A stretch of DNA of 64,000 nucleotides from Arthrobacter sp. Marseille-P9274 (lineage in GTDB: Bacteria; Actinomycetota; Actinomycetes; Actinomycetales; Micrococcaceae), in NCBI RefSeq assembly GCF_946892675.1, contig NZ_CAMPOV010000001.1:1710033-1774032 (forward strand), read 5' to 3'. Made by a program: the position numbers and the translations under genes. The notes beneath the pieces were generated by a model. That model was not told where the DNA came from. It did not search any database and saw only the letters and a program-made list of their open reading frames with translations. Below, one piece after another: positions 10,513 to 20,103 of this stretch (the stretch's first letter is position 1; each line of letters begins with the position of its first letter).

Positions 10513-11852
10513 CAGGCACCCCCACTGGTGACCATTCCGGCGGCCAGGGTAGTTCCGTCCTGCGGTTCGATCAGCAGGAAGGCCCCGGTCCGCCGGTGGA
10601 CGGCGTACGGCTCGATCGGCAGCGGGGCGGACAGCCGCAGCGCCACACGTCCGATGTCGTTCAGTTCCAGCTCCTCCGCCGGGACGGCCCGCAGCGTGTC
10701 CAGATCGAGCCGGCCGCCGATGGCCTCGACCCGCGCGCGCACCGTGGCGGTGCCGTGCTTGACCAGGACCTTGGCGCCCTCCCGAAGCGGCTGCGGCGCC
10801 AGCCAGCTCACGGAAGCCGACAGGTCAGCGGAAGCCGCCGGGGCGCCGCCGGCGGCAGCGATCAGGTCCCCGCGGGCGACGTCGAATTCGTCGGCCAGGC
10901 GCAGCGCCACCGACTGCGGGGACGACGCCTCCTGCAGTTCGCTTCCCGCGGCGTCGATTCCGGCGACCGTCGTGGTTCTCGGCGGGTGCCCCGGGGCCAG
11001 GACCGAGACGGTGTCCCCGACCCGCACGGTTCCCGCCACGACCTGGCCGGCGTAGGCGCGGTAATCCCGGAAGGCCTCCGAATCGAGCCCGGGTGCCAGC
11101 GCCCCCTGCGGCCGCAGCACCAGCTGGACCGGAAAACGGAAGGAGGCAACGGCGTCGTCCTCTTCATCGCTGCCCGGAAGGGACTCCAGCAGCTCGAGCA
11201 GCGTGGGCCCGGCGTACCAGGGGGTGCGCTCCGAACGCTCGACCACGTTGTCTCCGGCCAAGGCGGAGACCGGGATACTGACCGCATCCTGCAGGCCGAG
11301 GTCCGCCGCCACCCTGAGGACGTCGGCCTCGATGCGCGCGAAGGCCTGCTCGGAATAGCCGACGAGATCGATCTTGTTCACCGCCACGACGACGTGCGGC
11401 ACGCGCAGCAGGGCGATCACGCCCAGGTGCCGGCGGGTCTGCTCGAGGACCCCCTTGCGGGCGTCCACGAGGACCACCACGGCATCGGCGGTCGACGCAC
11501 CGGTGACGGTGTTCCGCGTGTACTGCACATGGCCCGGGCAGTCCGCCAGGATGAAGGTGCGCCTGTCGGTGGCAAAGTAGCGGTAGGCGACGTCGATGGT
11601 GATGCCCTGTTCGCGTTCGGCCCTCAGGCCGTCCGTCAGCAGCGCCAGGTCGAGTCCTCCTTCGTCTCCGCCGAAACCCCGGTCGGCCGACGTGCGGGCG
11701 ACCGATTCCAGCTGGTCGGCCAGGATCGCCTTCGAGTCGTGCAGCAGCCGTCCCACCAGGGTGGACTTGCCGTCGTCGACGGAGCCTGCGGTGGCGAAGC
11801 GGAAGAGCGTCCCGGACGCCAGCTCCGGCCGTTCCAAAAGTCCCTCGGTCAT
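10509..11852 (-). CDS. cysN: Sulfate adenylyltransferase subunit 1 (GTPase)
   Basis: GTPase subunit of ATP sulfurylase, which with CysD converts sulfate and ATP to adenylyl sulfate. About 447 residues, of EF-Tu type. G1 is GSVDDGKST near residue 23, G3 is DCPGHVQYTRN, G4 is NKID, followed by two beta-barrel domains. The open frame extends upstream to 12095, but the ATG at 11852 (MTEGLLERP) begins the homology and overlaps the cysD stop (ATGA, 11852). There is no fused APS kinase (CysC) domain, which agrees with the downstream reductase acting directly on adenylyl sulfate. Confidence 0.95.
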   Translation of the reverse strand: MTEGLLERPELASGTLFRFATAGSVDDGKSTLVGRLLHDSKAILADQLESVARTSADRGFGGDEGGLDLALLTDGLRAEREQGITIDVAYRYFATDRRTFILADCPGHVQYTRNTVTGASTADAVVVLVDARKGVLEQTRRHLGVIALLRVPHVVVAVNKIDLVGYSEQAFARIEADVLRVAADLGLQDAVSIPVSALAGDNVVERSERTPWYAGPTLLELLESLPGSDEEDDAVASFRFPVQLVLRPQGALAPGLDSEAFRDYRAYAGQVVAGTVRVGDTVSVLAPGHPPRTTTVAGIDAAGSELQEASSPQSVALRLADEFDVARGDLIAAAGGAPAASADLSASVSWLAPQPLREGAKVLVKHGTATVRARVEAIGGRLDLDTLRAVPAEELELNDIGRVALRLSAPLPIEPYAVHRRTGAFLLIEPQDGTTLAAGMVTSGGAW

Positions 11853-12787
11853 CAGAAGTACCCGTCCTTCTTGCGGTCTTCCATGGCCGCCTCGGAGATT
11901 CGGTCGTCGGCGCGGGTGGCCCCGCGCTCGGTCAGGGTGGACGCGGCGACTTCGAGCACCACGTCCTCGGCGGTTGCCGCCTCGGAGAGGACGGCGCCGG
12001 TGCAGGACATGTCTCCGACGGTGCGGTAGCGGACCGTCCGGACGGACACTTCTTCCTCCGGGCCCGGCCGGGAGGATTCCCCGACGGCCCGCCACATCCC
12101 GTCGCGGCGGAAAACCTCACGCGGGTGGGCGTAGTAGATCGGCGGCAGGTCGATGCGCTCGCGGGCGATGTAGCGCCAGATATCCAGTTCGGTCCAGTTG
12201 CTGATCGGGAAGGCCCGGACGTGCTGGCCCGCGGCGTGGCGGCCGTTGTACAGGTTCCACAGCTCAGGACGCTGGTTGCGCGGATCCCACTGGCCGAATT
12301 CGTCGCGCAGGCTCAGGATGCGTTCCTTGGCCCGGGCCTTGTCCTCGTCGCGTCGGCCGCCGCCGAAGACGGCGTCGAAACGGTGTCCGGCGATGCTATC
12401 GAGCAGCGGCGCGGTCTGCAGCGGGTTCCGGGTACCGTCGGCCCGTTCCTTCAACTCCCCCCGGTCGATGTATTCCTGCACGGAAGCGACGACGAGCTTC
12501 AGGCCGAGCCGCTCTACCGTCCGGTCCCGGAAGGCCAGCACCTCGGGGAAGTTGTGCCCGGTGTCCACGTGCAGGACCGGAAACGGCACACGCCCAGGCC
12601 AGAACGCCTTCGCGGCCAGGTGAAGCATGACCACCGAGTCCTTGCCGCCGGAGAACAACATCGCGGGGCGTTCGAATTCCGCCACGACTTCGCGGATGAT
12701 GTGGATTGATTCCGCCTCGAGTGTGTCCAGGACGCCGAGCCGTTCCGGGGCCGGCGCCGGAGCGTCGTATGGATGGGTCAGGGTCAT
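11852..12787 (-). CDS. cysD: Sulfate adenylyltransferase subunit 2
   Basis: Catalytic subunit of ATP sulfurylase, 311 residues, of the PP-loop ATP-pyrophosphatase family. The PP-loop is MLFSGGKDSVVML near residue 43, followed by the HVDTGHNFPEV block and the GGGRRDEDKARAKER block typical of CysD. The C-terminus ends in the conserved RKKDGYF. It follows cysH by about 51 bases and is coupled to cysN by ATGA. It acts in the cytoplasm as a CysDN complex. Confidence 0.96.
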   Translation of the reverse strand: MTLTHPYDAPAPAPERLGVLDTLEAESIHIIREVVAEFERPAMLFSGGKDSVVMLHLAAKAFWPGRVPFPVLHVDTGHNFPEVLAFRDRTVERLGLKLVVASVQEYIDRGELKERADGTRNPLQTAPLLDSIAGHRFDAVFGGGRRDEDKARAKERILSLRDEFGQWDPRNQRPELWNLYNGRHAAGQHVRAFPISNWTELDIWRYIARERIDLPPIYYAHPREVFRRDGMWRAVGESSRPGPEEEVSVRTVRYRTVGDMSCTGAVLSEAATAEDVVLEVAASTLTERGATRADDRISEAAMEDRKKDGYF

Positions 12788-12838
12788 CGTCGGTCCTTGC
12801 TTGTCGGGGAAGGGAAGGCGCAGATGGTTTGATGCGGT

Positions 12839-13570
12839 TCAGGCGTGGATGCCGCACTCGGTTTTGGCCAGGCCCGCCCAGCGCCCGGCCCGCGGATCCT
12901 CACCGGGGGCAACGGGCCGCGTGCACGGGCGGCAGCCAATCGACGGGTAACCGTGCTGCAGCAGCAGGTTCAGCGGCACGGCGTGGCGTGACGCGTAGCC
13001 GGCCAGCTCCTCGAAGCTCCATGCCGCGACCGGGTTGACCTTGACCAGGCCGTGGGCCTCGTCCCAGTCCACCAGCGGCGTGTTGGTGCGGGTCGGCGCC
13101 TCGTCGCGGCGCACGCCGGTGAACCATACCCGGTAGCCTGCGAGCGCCGAAGCGAGGGGATCCATCTTCCGCAGCCGACAGCACAGGCCCGGGTCGCGGG
13201 CGAACAGGTCCGTACCGTGCGTTGCATCCTGCTGGGCGACGGTCTGCTCCGGCAGCACGTCCACCACGTTTACTTCGAGCCTGTGGGCCACCTCTGCCCT
13301 CGTGGCCAGGGTCTCGGCAAAGTGGTAGCCCGTTTCCAGGAACAGGACGTCGACACCGGGAAGCTGCGCCGCCACCAGGTGCGGCAGCACGGCGTCGGCC
13401 ATGGAACACGCGACGGCGGCCTCCCTGGTCGCGAAGTTCCGCCGCACCCAGGCCACGACCTCTTCTGCCGGGGCATCGCCGCCGAGTTCCGCGGCACCCG
13501 AGGCCGCCAAGTGGCCCAGTGCCTCGGTTTCCGCGGGTGTGCGTACCGTTCCGTTGCCGCCGCCGTTCAC
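12839..13570 (-). CDS. cysH: Adenylyl-sulfate (APS) reductase
   Basis: Reduces adenylyl sulfate to sulfite using thioredoxin. About 243 residues from the GTG at 13570, which overlaps the sulfite-reductase stop (GTGA); an upstream GTG/ATG frame to 13603 would lie inside that gene. It carries Cys130-Cys131 and Cys213-x-x-Cys216, the four ligands of the [4Fe-4S] cluster that mark APS reductases rather than cluster-free PAPS reductases. The catalytic cysteine is in KTECGIH near the end (Cys239). This fits the absence of an APS kinase gene in the operon. Confidence 0.94.
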   Translation of the reverse strand: MNGGGNGTVRTPAETEALGHLAASGAAELGGDAPAEEVVAWVRRNFATREAAVACSMADAVLPHLVAAQLPGVDVLFLETGYHFAETLATRAEVAHRLEVNVVDVLPEQTVAQQDATHGTDLFARDPGLCCRLRKMDPLASALAGYRVWFTGVRRDEAPTRTNTPLVDWDEAHGLVKVNPVAAWSFEELAGYASRHAVPLNLLLQHGYPSIGCRPCTRPVAPGEDPRAGRWAGLAKTECGIHA

Positions 13571-15294
13571 TTGAGCAACTCCTCGTCCGCGCGATGTGCC
13601 CACTCGGCGAAGGTTTCGCCCTCGGCATGCTGTTCGTCGTAGCGGCGCACCACGCGGTCCACGTAGCCCACCAGCCCGTCAGCGGTCACCTTCAGCCCAC
13701 GCACGGTGCGGCCCAAGCCGGCCTGTTCCCTGTCGCTGGAAGCGAGCCCCCCGCCGAGGTGCACCTGGAAACCCGGCGTCTGCCCACCGTCCGCGTCCGG
13801 CAGCAGCTGCCCCTTGAGGCCGATGTCCGCCGTCTGGATCCGGGCGCAGGAATTCGGGCAGCCATTGATGTGCAGGCTCAGCTGCCCCGGCAGCCGCTCC
13901 GCAACGTCTGCCAGGCTGTCCTCGAGGCCTGCGACCGTCCGCTCGGCGGTGTCCTTGGTGTCGACGATGGCGAGCTTGCAGAACTCCAGCCCCGTGCAGG
14001 CGATGGTCGAGCGGCGGAACAGCGACGGCGCGCTGCTCAGTCCCAGCGCCTCCAGCCCGTCGACGACGGCGTCCACCTCCTCGGGGGCGACGTCCAGGAC
14101 GACGATCTTCTGGTGCGGCGTCGTGCGCAGCCGCCGGGACCCGTGGCGCTCCAGCAGGTCCGCCAGCGCGGTCAGCACTGTCCCGTTGACGCGCCCGACG
14201 AGGGGCGCGGCGCCGATATAGAAGTTGCCGTCGTTCTGCTCGTGGACCCCGACGTGGTCCCCGGGCGTTGTGGCCCGGGACGGCGCCGGCCCGTCAGGCA
14301 GCTCATATCCCAGGTACTCGTCCTGCAGCACGGCACGGAATTTTGCCGGCCCCCAGTCGTTCATCAGGTACTTCAGCCGCGCCTTGTTCCGCAGCCGGCG
14401 GTAGCCGTAGTCCCGGAAGATCCGCACCACGGCATGCCAGACCTCGGCCGCCTGCTCCTCGGTGACGAAGGTTCCCAGGCGTTCGGCGAGGCGCGCACTG
14501 GTCGACAATCCGCCGCCGACCCACAGGTCGTAGCCCGGGCCCAGCTCGGGATGGACCACGCCCACCAGGGAGATGTCGTTGATCTCGTGCACCACGTCCT
14601 GCGACGGGTGCCCCGTAATGGCGGACTTGAACTTGCGCGGCAGGTTGGCCAGCTCCGGATCGCCGATGAACCGGGCGGAGATCTCGCGGATGACCGGCGT
14701 CGGATCGATGATCTCGTCCTTGGCGATGCCGGCCACCGGCGATCCAAGAATCACGCGCGGGACGTCGCCGCAGGCTTCGGTAGTGGAGAGCCCGACGGAC
14801 TCGAGGCGGCGCCAGATCTCCGGCACGTCGGCGACGTCGATCCAATGCAGCTGGATGTTCTGGCGGTCGGTGACATCGGCCGTGCCGCGGGCGAATTCGA
14901 CGGAGATGCCGCCGATGACCCGCAACTGCTCGGTGGTCAGCGCTCCCCCGTCGATCCGCACCCGCAGCATGAAGTACCGGTCCTCGAGCTCATGCGGCTC
15001 GAGGGTGGCCGTCTTGCCGCCGTCGATGCCCGGCTTCCGCTGCGTGTACAGGCCCCACCAGCGGAACCTGCCGTGGAGGTCGTCCGACGGAATCGAGTCA
15101 AAGCCCTCGACGGCGTAGACCGTCTCGATGCGCTCGCGCACATTCAGGCCGTTGTCCCGCTGCTTGAATTCCTCGTTGTGGTTCAGCGGAGCCGTTCCGT
15201 CCACTTTCCACTGGCCGTGGGGCTTGGCGGACGGGCGCCGCCTGCTTTGCGAGGCCGTTTGCGAGGCCGCCGGTGTCTCGATTGCCTGAGTCAT
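13567..15294 (-). CDS. sir: Ferredoxin-dependent sulfite reductase, siroheme and [4Fe-4S]
   Basis: Six-electron reduction of sulfite to sulfide. About 575 residues from the ATG at 15294; a GTG three codons earlier (15303) is also possible. It has two nitrite/sulfite-reductase ferredoxin-like halves. The siroheme/[4Fe-4S] ligand set is CTGLEFC (near 432-438) and NGCPNSC (near 477-481). The closest known relatives are NirA/Sir of mycobacteria and Corynebacterium CysI, all ferredoxin-dependent. The 99 bases upstream (15295-15393) contain TCATTG repeats and a possible -10 TAAGAA, so a promoter may lie between the chelatase gene and this one. Confidence 0.94.
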   Translation of the reverse strand: MTQAIETPAASQTASQSRRRPSAKPHGQWKVDGTAPLNHNEEFKQRDNGLNVRERIETVYAVEGFDSIPSDDLHGRFRWWGLYTQRKPGIDGGKTATLEPHELEDRYFMLRVRIDGGALTTEQLRVIGGISVEFARGTADVTDRQNIQLHWIDVADVPEIWRRLESVGLSTTEACGDVPRVILGSPVAGIAKDEIIDPTPVIREISARFIGDPELANLPRKFKSAITGHPSQDVVHEINDISLVGVVHPELGPGYDLWVGGGLSTSARLAERLGTFVTEEQAAEVWHAVVRIFRDYGYRRLRNKARLKYLMNDWGPAKFRAVLQDEYLGYELPDGPAPSRATTPGDHVGVHEQNDGNFYIGAAPLVGRVNGTVLTALADLLERHGSRRLRTTPHQKIVVLDVAPEEVDAVVDGLEALGLSSAPSLFRRSTIACTGLEFCKLAIVDTKDTAERTVAGLEDSLADVAERLPGQLSLHINGCPNSCARIQTADIGLKGQLLPDADGGQTPGFQVHLGGGLASSDREQAGLGRTVRGLKVTADGLVGYVDRVVRRYDEQHAEGETFAEWAHRADEELLK

Positions 15295-15393
15295 GGCAGC
15301 CACCGTAGGGGCGGTGTTCCGGGGCCTTCAACTGTGTCCTCATCCGGCGTCGCGCCGCTTCTTACCGCTCAATGAGAGGCAATGAATGACGAC

Positions 15394-16095
15394 TTAGCGC
15401 GTCATGTGAAGCGCCCCGAACAGCCGGTCGACGACACATTCCGCAACGATCGGCGACGGCAGCAGCGGGGCGGTGACGGCGTCCGCGCCGGCGCGGCCCA
15501 GCACCGAGTGGAAATGACCCGGGGCCAGGAGGTAGGAGGCAATCAGCACCCTCCGGCAGCCCGGCACCGCACGGGCGGCCTCGACCGCAGCGCCGATCCG
15601 CGGTTCCGCGGCCGCGCCGAAGCCGAGCGTCACCGGCCTGCCGATCTCCTCGGACAGCCACCCCGCCACCTGCGCTACCTCCTGGATGCCGCGGTCCATG
15701 CGGGTGCCGGCCGAGGCGAGGACGACATGGTCTCCGTCGCCGATGTCCGCGCCGGTGAGGCGCTCGGCCAGCACTGCCGCAAGCCGGCGGTCCGGCCCGA
15801 TGGCCGCGGCGGCCCTTGTACCGGGACGCGAGTCCACGGCCGCGCGGATATCGACCTGGGTGTGGAACCCCGTGGACAGCAGCAACGGGACAACGACGGC
15901 GGGCTCCCCGGCCGGGAGGCCCGCGACGACGCCGTCGAGGGCGGGCTGCTGGACATCGACGTAGGCCTCGTGGACACGGACCTCCAACCCGCGGCGTCCT
16001 GCCTCGGCCGCAGACGCGGCGCGGAGCCCGTCGATGAGCAGCCGGCCGGCCGGATCGTCCGTCCCGTGGGCGCAGGCCACTACGTGCAGCGGCAC
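15394..16095 (-). CDS. Sirohydrochlorin chelatase-like protein (CbiX/SirB family)
   Basis: Probably inserts Fe2+ into sirohydrochlorin to give siroheme. The 233-residue protein starts at GTG 16095 (MPLHVVACAHG). It has the two-lobed CbiX pattern, with metal-binding histidines in ACAHGT, STGFHTQVD and LAPGHFHSVLG. Such proteins can load cobalt or iron; the sulfite-reductase and CysG neighbours favour iron. It starts 13 bases after the SDR gene, so the two are probably cotranscribed. Confidence 0.88.
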   Translation of the reverse strand: MPLHVVACAHGTDDPAGRLLIDGLRAASAAEAGRRGLEVRVHEAYVDVQQPALDGVVAGLPAGEPAVVVPLLLSTGFHTQVDIRAAVDSRPGTRAAAAIGPDRRLAAVLAERLTGADIGDGDHVVLASAGTRMDRGIQEVAQVAGWLSEEIGRPVTLGFGAAAEPRIGAAVEAARAVPGCRRVLIASYLLAPGHFHSVLGRAGADAVTAPLLPSPIVAECVVDRLFGALHMTR

Positions 16096-16108
16096 CTTGC
16101 GGTTCCGC

Positions 16109-16858
16109 CTACCGGGCCGAACGGATCAACTTGTGCGCGGCCGCCTGCGCGACGGGCCGGATCACTATCTGGTCCAGGTTCACGTGGTGCGGCAGGTTCA
16201 GCGAATAGGCCACGACGTCGGCAATGTCCTCGGCGAGCAGAGGCTTCTCCACGCCCGCGTAGATGTCCTCCGCCGCCGCCCGGTCCCCGTCAAGGCGGTT
16301 CAGCGAGAATTCCTCAGTGTGGACCAGGCCCGGGGCGATCTCGATCACGCGCACGTTGTGCTCTGCCTCCTCCAGCCGCAGCGTGTTGGCCATCGAATGT
16401 TCGGCGAACTTGGCCGCGACATAGCCCCCGCCGCCCTCGTAGGCGACGAGTCCGGCGGTCGAGGTCAGCAGCAGGACCGACCCTTCGCCGTTTTCCCGCA
16501 GGGCCGGGAGGAAGGCCCGGATCATCCGCAGCGTGCCGAGCACGTTGACGTTGTACATTTTTTCCCAGTCGGCGAATTGGGCGTCGGCGATCGTGTCCAC
16601 GCCGAAGGCCCCGCCGGCCACGTTGACCAGGGCATCGACCCCGCCGCCGGCCAGCACGTCCCGGGCCAGGCGTTCCACTGCGGCGGCATCGGTGATGTCC
16701 GCGGCCATAACGACGGCGCCGGTCTCCCTGGCCAGTTCGGCCAGCTTCTCCTCGCGGCGCGCCACGGCCACAACGTCCCAGCCGCTCTTGCGCAGGGCGC
16801 GCACCGAGGCCGCACCGATTCCCGAACTTGCTCCTGTTACTACTGCGCGCTTGGTCAT
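16109..16858 (-). CDS. SDR-family NAD(P)-dependent oxidoreductase
   Basis: Classical short-chain dehydrogenase of 249 residues. The nucleotide-binding motif is TGASSGIG near residue 8, the structural motif is NVAGG in place of NNAG near 86, and the catalytic set is Ser in LLLTSTAG with YVAAK near 147. It resembles YdfG/serine 3-dehydrogenase-like enzymes acting on hydroxy acids. Substrate unknown. It is the first gene of the minus-strand run that continues into the sulfur operon, but nothing in the protein ties it to sulfur metabolism. Confidence 0.85.
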   Translation of the reverse strand: MTKRAVVTGASSGIGAASVRALRKSGWDVVAVARREEKLAELARETGAVVMAADITDAAAVERLARDVLAGGGVDALVNVAGGAFGVDTIADAQFADWEKMYNVNVLGTLRMIRAFLPALRENGEGSVLLLTSTAGLVAYEGGGGYVAAKFAEHSMANTLRLEEAEHNVRVIEIAPGLVHTEEFSLNRLDGDRAAAEDIYAGVEKPLLAEDIADVVAYSLNLPHHVNLDQIVIRPVAQAAAHKLIRSAR

Positions 16859-16999
16859 GCCCCTAGCGTAGCGGCCCGGCAGGCTGCCCCGACGGTGCCA
16901 CCGCGGCGCACAGCGCCATGCTCATCGCAGCACCCCGTGCGGTCGCACTCGGCGCCCAACCCGCGGGGCCGCGCCTATCACCGCACCCGGCGCGGCGGG

Positions 17000-17368
17000 T
17001 CAGCGCTGCTTGCCGCCGAGTTCTTCCAGGATCAGCTCGCGCAGCACGACGGCCTGGTTGTGCGTCTCGTCCTTGGCTCCGTACAGCAGGCAAAGCCTCG
17101 GCTGTTCCCGGGCGAGCTCCACCAGCCGTTCCAGCGCCTCCGTCCCCTCGAGCTCCCGGCGGTAGGCCGCCGCAAAGGCCTGGAACTTCTCCGGCCGGTG
17201 GCTGAACTCCTTACGCAATCCTGCGGAGGTGCCGGCTTCCTTCAGCCAGAGGTCCAGGCGGGCGTCGTCCTTCGTGATCCCGCGCGGCCAGATCCGGTCC
17301 ACCAGGACCCGGTAGCCGTCATCGTCGCCGGCCGGTTCGTAGACCCGCTTGATCTGAACGTTCGCCAT
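17000..17368 (-). CDS. DUF488 family protein
   Basis: A 122-residue cytoplasmic protein with the DUF488 hallmarks VLVDRIWPRGITKDDARLD near residue 21, LRKEFSHRPEKF near 50 and LLYGAKDETHNQA near 93. The family is widespread but its biochemical role is not established. It stands alone: 141 bases separate it from the SDR gene, and valS diverges from it across an 86-base gap (17369-17454) that must hold promoters for both. Confidence 0.87.
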   Translation of the reverse strand: MANVQIKRVYEPAGDDDGYRVLVDRIWPRGITKDDARLDLWLKEAGTSAGLRKEFSHRPEKFQAFAAAYRRELEGTEALERLVELAREQPRLCLLYGAKDETHNQAVVLRELILEELGGKQR

Positions 17369-17454
17369 AGCCGCATGCTACGCGAGGCTGCCCGGGGCAG
17401 GTAGGTGCTGCACCGCCGTCGTACGAATCAAGATTCCCCGTCCGGCATGAAACA

Positions 17455-20085
17455 ATGGCCAGCATGGCAGAACATTCCCCGGGCACAGACACGCCCGTTT
17501 CCGTAAACGTCCCCGACAAGCCGGCCCTCGAGGGCCTCGAGGCTGTCCTGTCCCGCCGCTGGCGCGAGGAAGGGACCTACGCGTTCAACCCGGACACGGT
17601 CCGCAGCGACGTCTACTCGATTGACACTCCCCCGCCGACGGCCTCGGGCTCGCTGCACGTGGGGCACATGTTCTCCTATACGCAGACCGACGTGCTCGCC
17701 CGGTACCAGCGCATGCGCGGCAAGAACGTCTTCTACCCGATGGGCTGGGACGACAACGGCCTGCCGACCGAGCGCCGCGTCCAGAACTTCTACGGCGTGC
17801 GCTGCGATCCGGCGATCCCCTACGACGCCGGCTACCAGCCTCCGGCCAAGCCGGCAAAGAACCAGCGGGATTTCGATGTGGTGTCCCGCCGCAACTTCAT
17901 CGAGCTGTGCGAGCAGCTGGCCGTCGAGGACGAGAAGGTCTTCGAGAACCTGTTCAGCACGCTCGGCCTTTCGGTTGACTGGGATCTGACCTACCGGACC
18001 ATCGACGACGTTTCCCGCGCCGTGTCGCAGCGGGCCTTCCTGGCCAACCTGACTGCCGGGGATGCCTACATGGCCGAAGCACCGACGCTTTGGGACGTGA
18101 CCTACCGCACCGCGGTCGCGCAGGCGGAGCTCGAAGACCGCGAGATGCCCGGGGCCTACTACCGCTACGCCTTCAAGACCCACGACGGCGAGGCCGTCCA
18201 CATCGAGACCACCCGCCCCGAGCTGCTGCCGGCCTGCGTGGCCCTGGTGGCGCATCCGGACGATGAGCGCTACCAGAAGCTCTTCGGCACCACTGTGACC
18301 TCCCCGCTCTTCGGCGTCGAGGTTGAAGTAAAGGCGCATCCGCTCGCCAAGCCGGACAAGGGCGCCGGCATCGCCATGGTCTGCACCTTCGGCGACCTGA
18401 CGGACGTTACCTGGTGGCGCGAGCTGCAGCTGCCGACCCGGGCCATCGTGGGCCGTGACGGACGCATCGTCCCGGAGGCTCCGGAGTGGATCACGTCCGA
18501 GGAAGGCAAGGCGAACTACGCCGAGCTGGCGGGCAAGACGGTGTTCTCCGCCAAGGAAAAGGTCGTTGAACTGCTGCAGGCCGCCGGAGAACTGGACGGC
18601 GAACCGAAGAAGATGACCCACCCGGTCAACTTCTACGAAAAGGGCGACAAGCCCCTGGAGGTCGTGACCTCCCGCCAGTGGTACATCCGCAACGGCGGGC
18701 GGGATGCCGACCGCAGGGAACGGCTGATCGGACGCGGCCGGGACATCGATTTCCACCCGGCCTTCATGCGCTCCCGCTACGAGAACTGGATCGAGGGGCT
18801 CAACGGGGACTGGCTCGTTTCCCGCCAGCGGTTCTTCGGTGTGCCGATTCCGGTCTGGTACCCGCTGGATGATGCGGGCAATCCGGACTACGACAACCCG
18901 GTACTGCCCGCCGACGAAATGCTGCCCGTGGACCCGGCCGCGGAAGCGGCCCCCGGCTACCGCGAGGACCAGCGCGATGTCCCCGGAGGCTTCACGGGCG
19001 ACGCCGACGTACTGGACACGTGGGCGACTTCGTCGCTGACCCCGCAGATCGTCGGCCGCTGGAGCCGCGACGAAGAGTTCTTCGGCAAGGTCTTCCCGTT
19101 CGACCTGCGGCCCCAGGGCCATGACATCATCCGGACCTGGCTCTTCTCGACCGTGGTCCGCGGCGATGCCCTGCAGTCCTGCGCCCCGTGGCGGCACGCG
19201 GCGATCTCCGGGTGGATCCTGGACCCGGACCGGAAGAAGATGTCCAAGTCCAAGGGCAACGTGGTGGTTCCCACGGATGTGCTGGAGCAGTTCGGCGCCG
19301 ACGCGGTCCGCTACTGGGCGGCCTCGGCCCGGCTGGGCGCGGACACCGCCTACGAGATCGCGCAGATGAAGATCGGCCGGCGCCTCGCCATCAAGCTGCT
19401 GAATGCCTCAAAGTTCGTCCTGAACCTCGGCGCCACGGAAGCCTCGGTCATCACCGACGACGCAGGCACTGTGACCAACCCGCTGGACAAGTCGCTGCTG
19501 GGCCAGCTGGCCGACGTCATCGATCAGGCCACCGCGGCCTTCGATAACTACGACTACGCACGGGCGCTGCAAATCACCGAGTCGTTCTTCTGGTCCTTCA
19601 CGGACGACTATGTGGAGCTGGTCAAGGACCGGGCCTACGGTGCCGCGGGCGAGGCGGAGCAGGGCTCGGTGCTGGCGACGCTGGCTACCACGCTCGACGC
19701 GTTGCTGCGCCTGTTCGCCCCCTTCCTCCCCTTCGCCACGGAAGAAGTGTGGAGCTGGTGGCGTGCCGGATCGGTGCACCGCGCGGAATGGCCGGCCACC
19801 GGCGCCCTGGCCTCGATTGCCGCCGCGGCGGACAAGGGCCTGCTCGGCACGGTAGGCCAGGCGCTCGGCGGGATCCGAAAGGCGAAGTCGGAGGCCAAGG
19901 TCAAGCAGCGGACTGAGGTCCTGAGCGCGGTCATCAGCGGGTCTGCCCTGCAGGTCGGCCAGCTCGAGGCGGGTCTGGGAGATCTCAAGGCGGCAGGCAA
20001 TGCCCGCGAGCTCAAGATCGTCGAGGCCGACGGCGAGCTCGCGGTGACCGGTGTCGACCTGGCCCCGGCCGAGGCACCCGCCTAG
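17455..20085 (+). CDS. valS: Valyl-tRNA synthetase
   Basis: Charges tRNA-Val. About 876 residues; an ATG at 17464 (MAEHSPG) is an equally good start since neither has a strong ribosome site. The class I signatures are HVGH in SGSLHVGHMFSY near residue 68 and KMSKS in RKKMSKSKGNVV near 600. The editing domain lies between, and a C-terminal arm rich in Lys/Glu follows the anticodon-binding domain. The GLPTERRVQNFYGVRCDP block marks the shorter ValS form found in actinobacteria. A terminator-like hairpin follows at 20104. Confidence 0.95.
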   Translation: MASMAEHSPGTDTPVSVNVPDKPALEGLEAVLSRRWREEGTYAFNPDTVRSDVYSIDTPPPTASGSLHVGHMFSYTQTDVLARYQRMRGKNVFYPMGWDDNGLPTERRVQNFYGVRCDPAIPYDAGYQPPAKPAKNQRDFDVVSRRNFIELCEQLAVEDEKVFENLFSTLGLSVDWDLTYRTIDDVSRAVSQRAFLANLTAGDAYMAEAPTLWDVTYRTAVAQAELEDREMPGAYYRYAFKTHDGEAVHIETTRPELLPACVALVAHPDDERYQKLFGTTVTSPLFGVEVEVKAHPLAKPDKGAGIAMVCTFGDLTDVTWWRELQLPTRAIVGRDGRIVPEAPEWITSEEGKANYAELAGKTVFSAKEKVVELLQAAGELDGEPKKMTHPVNFYEKGDKPLEVVTSRQWYIRNGGRDADRRERLIGRGRDIDFHPAFMRSRYENWIEGLNGDWLVSRQRFFGVPIPVWYPLDDAGNPDYDNPVLPADEMLPVDPAAEAAPGYREDQRDVPGGFTGDADVLDTWATSSLTPQIVGRWSRDEEFFGKVFPFDLRPQGHDIIRTWLFSTVVRGDALQSCAPWRHAAISGWILDPDRKKMSKSKGNVVVPTDVLEQFGADAVRYWAASARLGADTAYEIAQMKIGRRLAIKLLNASKFVLNLGATEASVITDDAGTVTNPLDKSLLGQLADVIDQATAAFDNYDYARALQITESFFWSFTDDYVELVKDRAYGAAGEAEQGSVLATLATTLDALLRLFAPFLPFATEEVWSWWRAGSVHRAEWPATGALASIAAAADKGLLGTVGQALGGIRKAKSEAKVKQRTEVLSAVISGSALQVGQLEAGLGDLKAAGNARELKIVEADGELAVTGVDLAPAEAPA

Positions 20086-20103
20086 GGACCGGGTTAAATA
20101 GGG

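Noticed and set aside
12839-13570. CysH as a PAPS reductase
   Set aside because: The Cys-Cys and Cys-x-x-Cys cluster ligands are present and no APS kinase is encoded nearby, so APS reductase fits better.
17428-19197. A 589-codon minus-strand open frame opposite valS
   Set aside because: Shadow reading of valS; no motifs.
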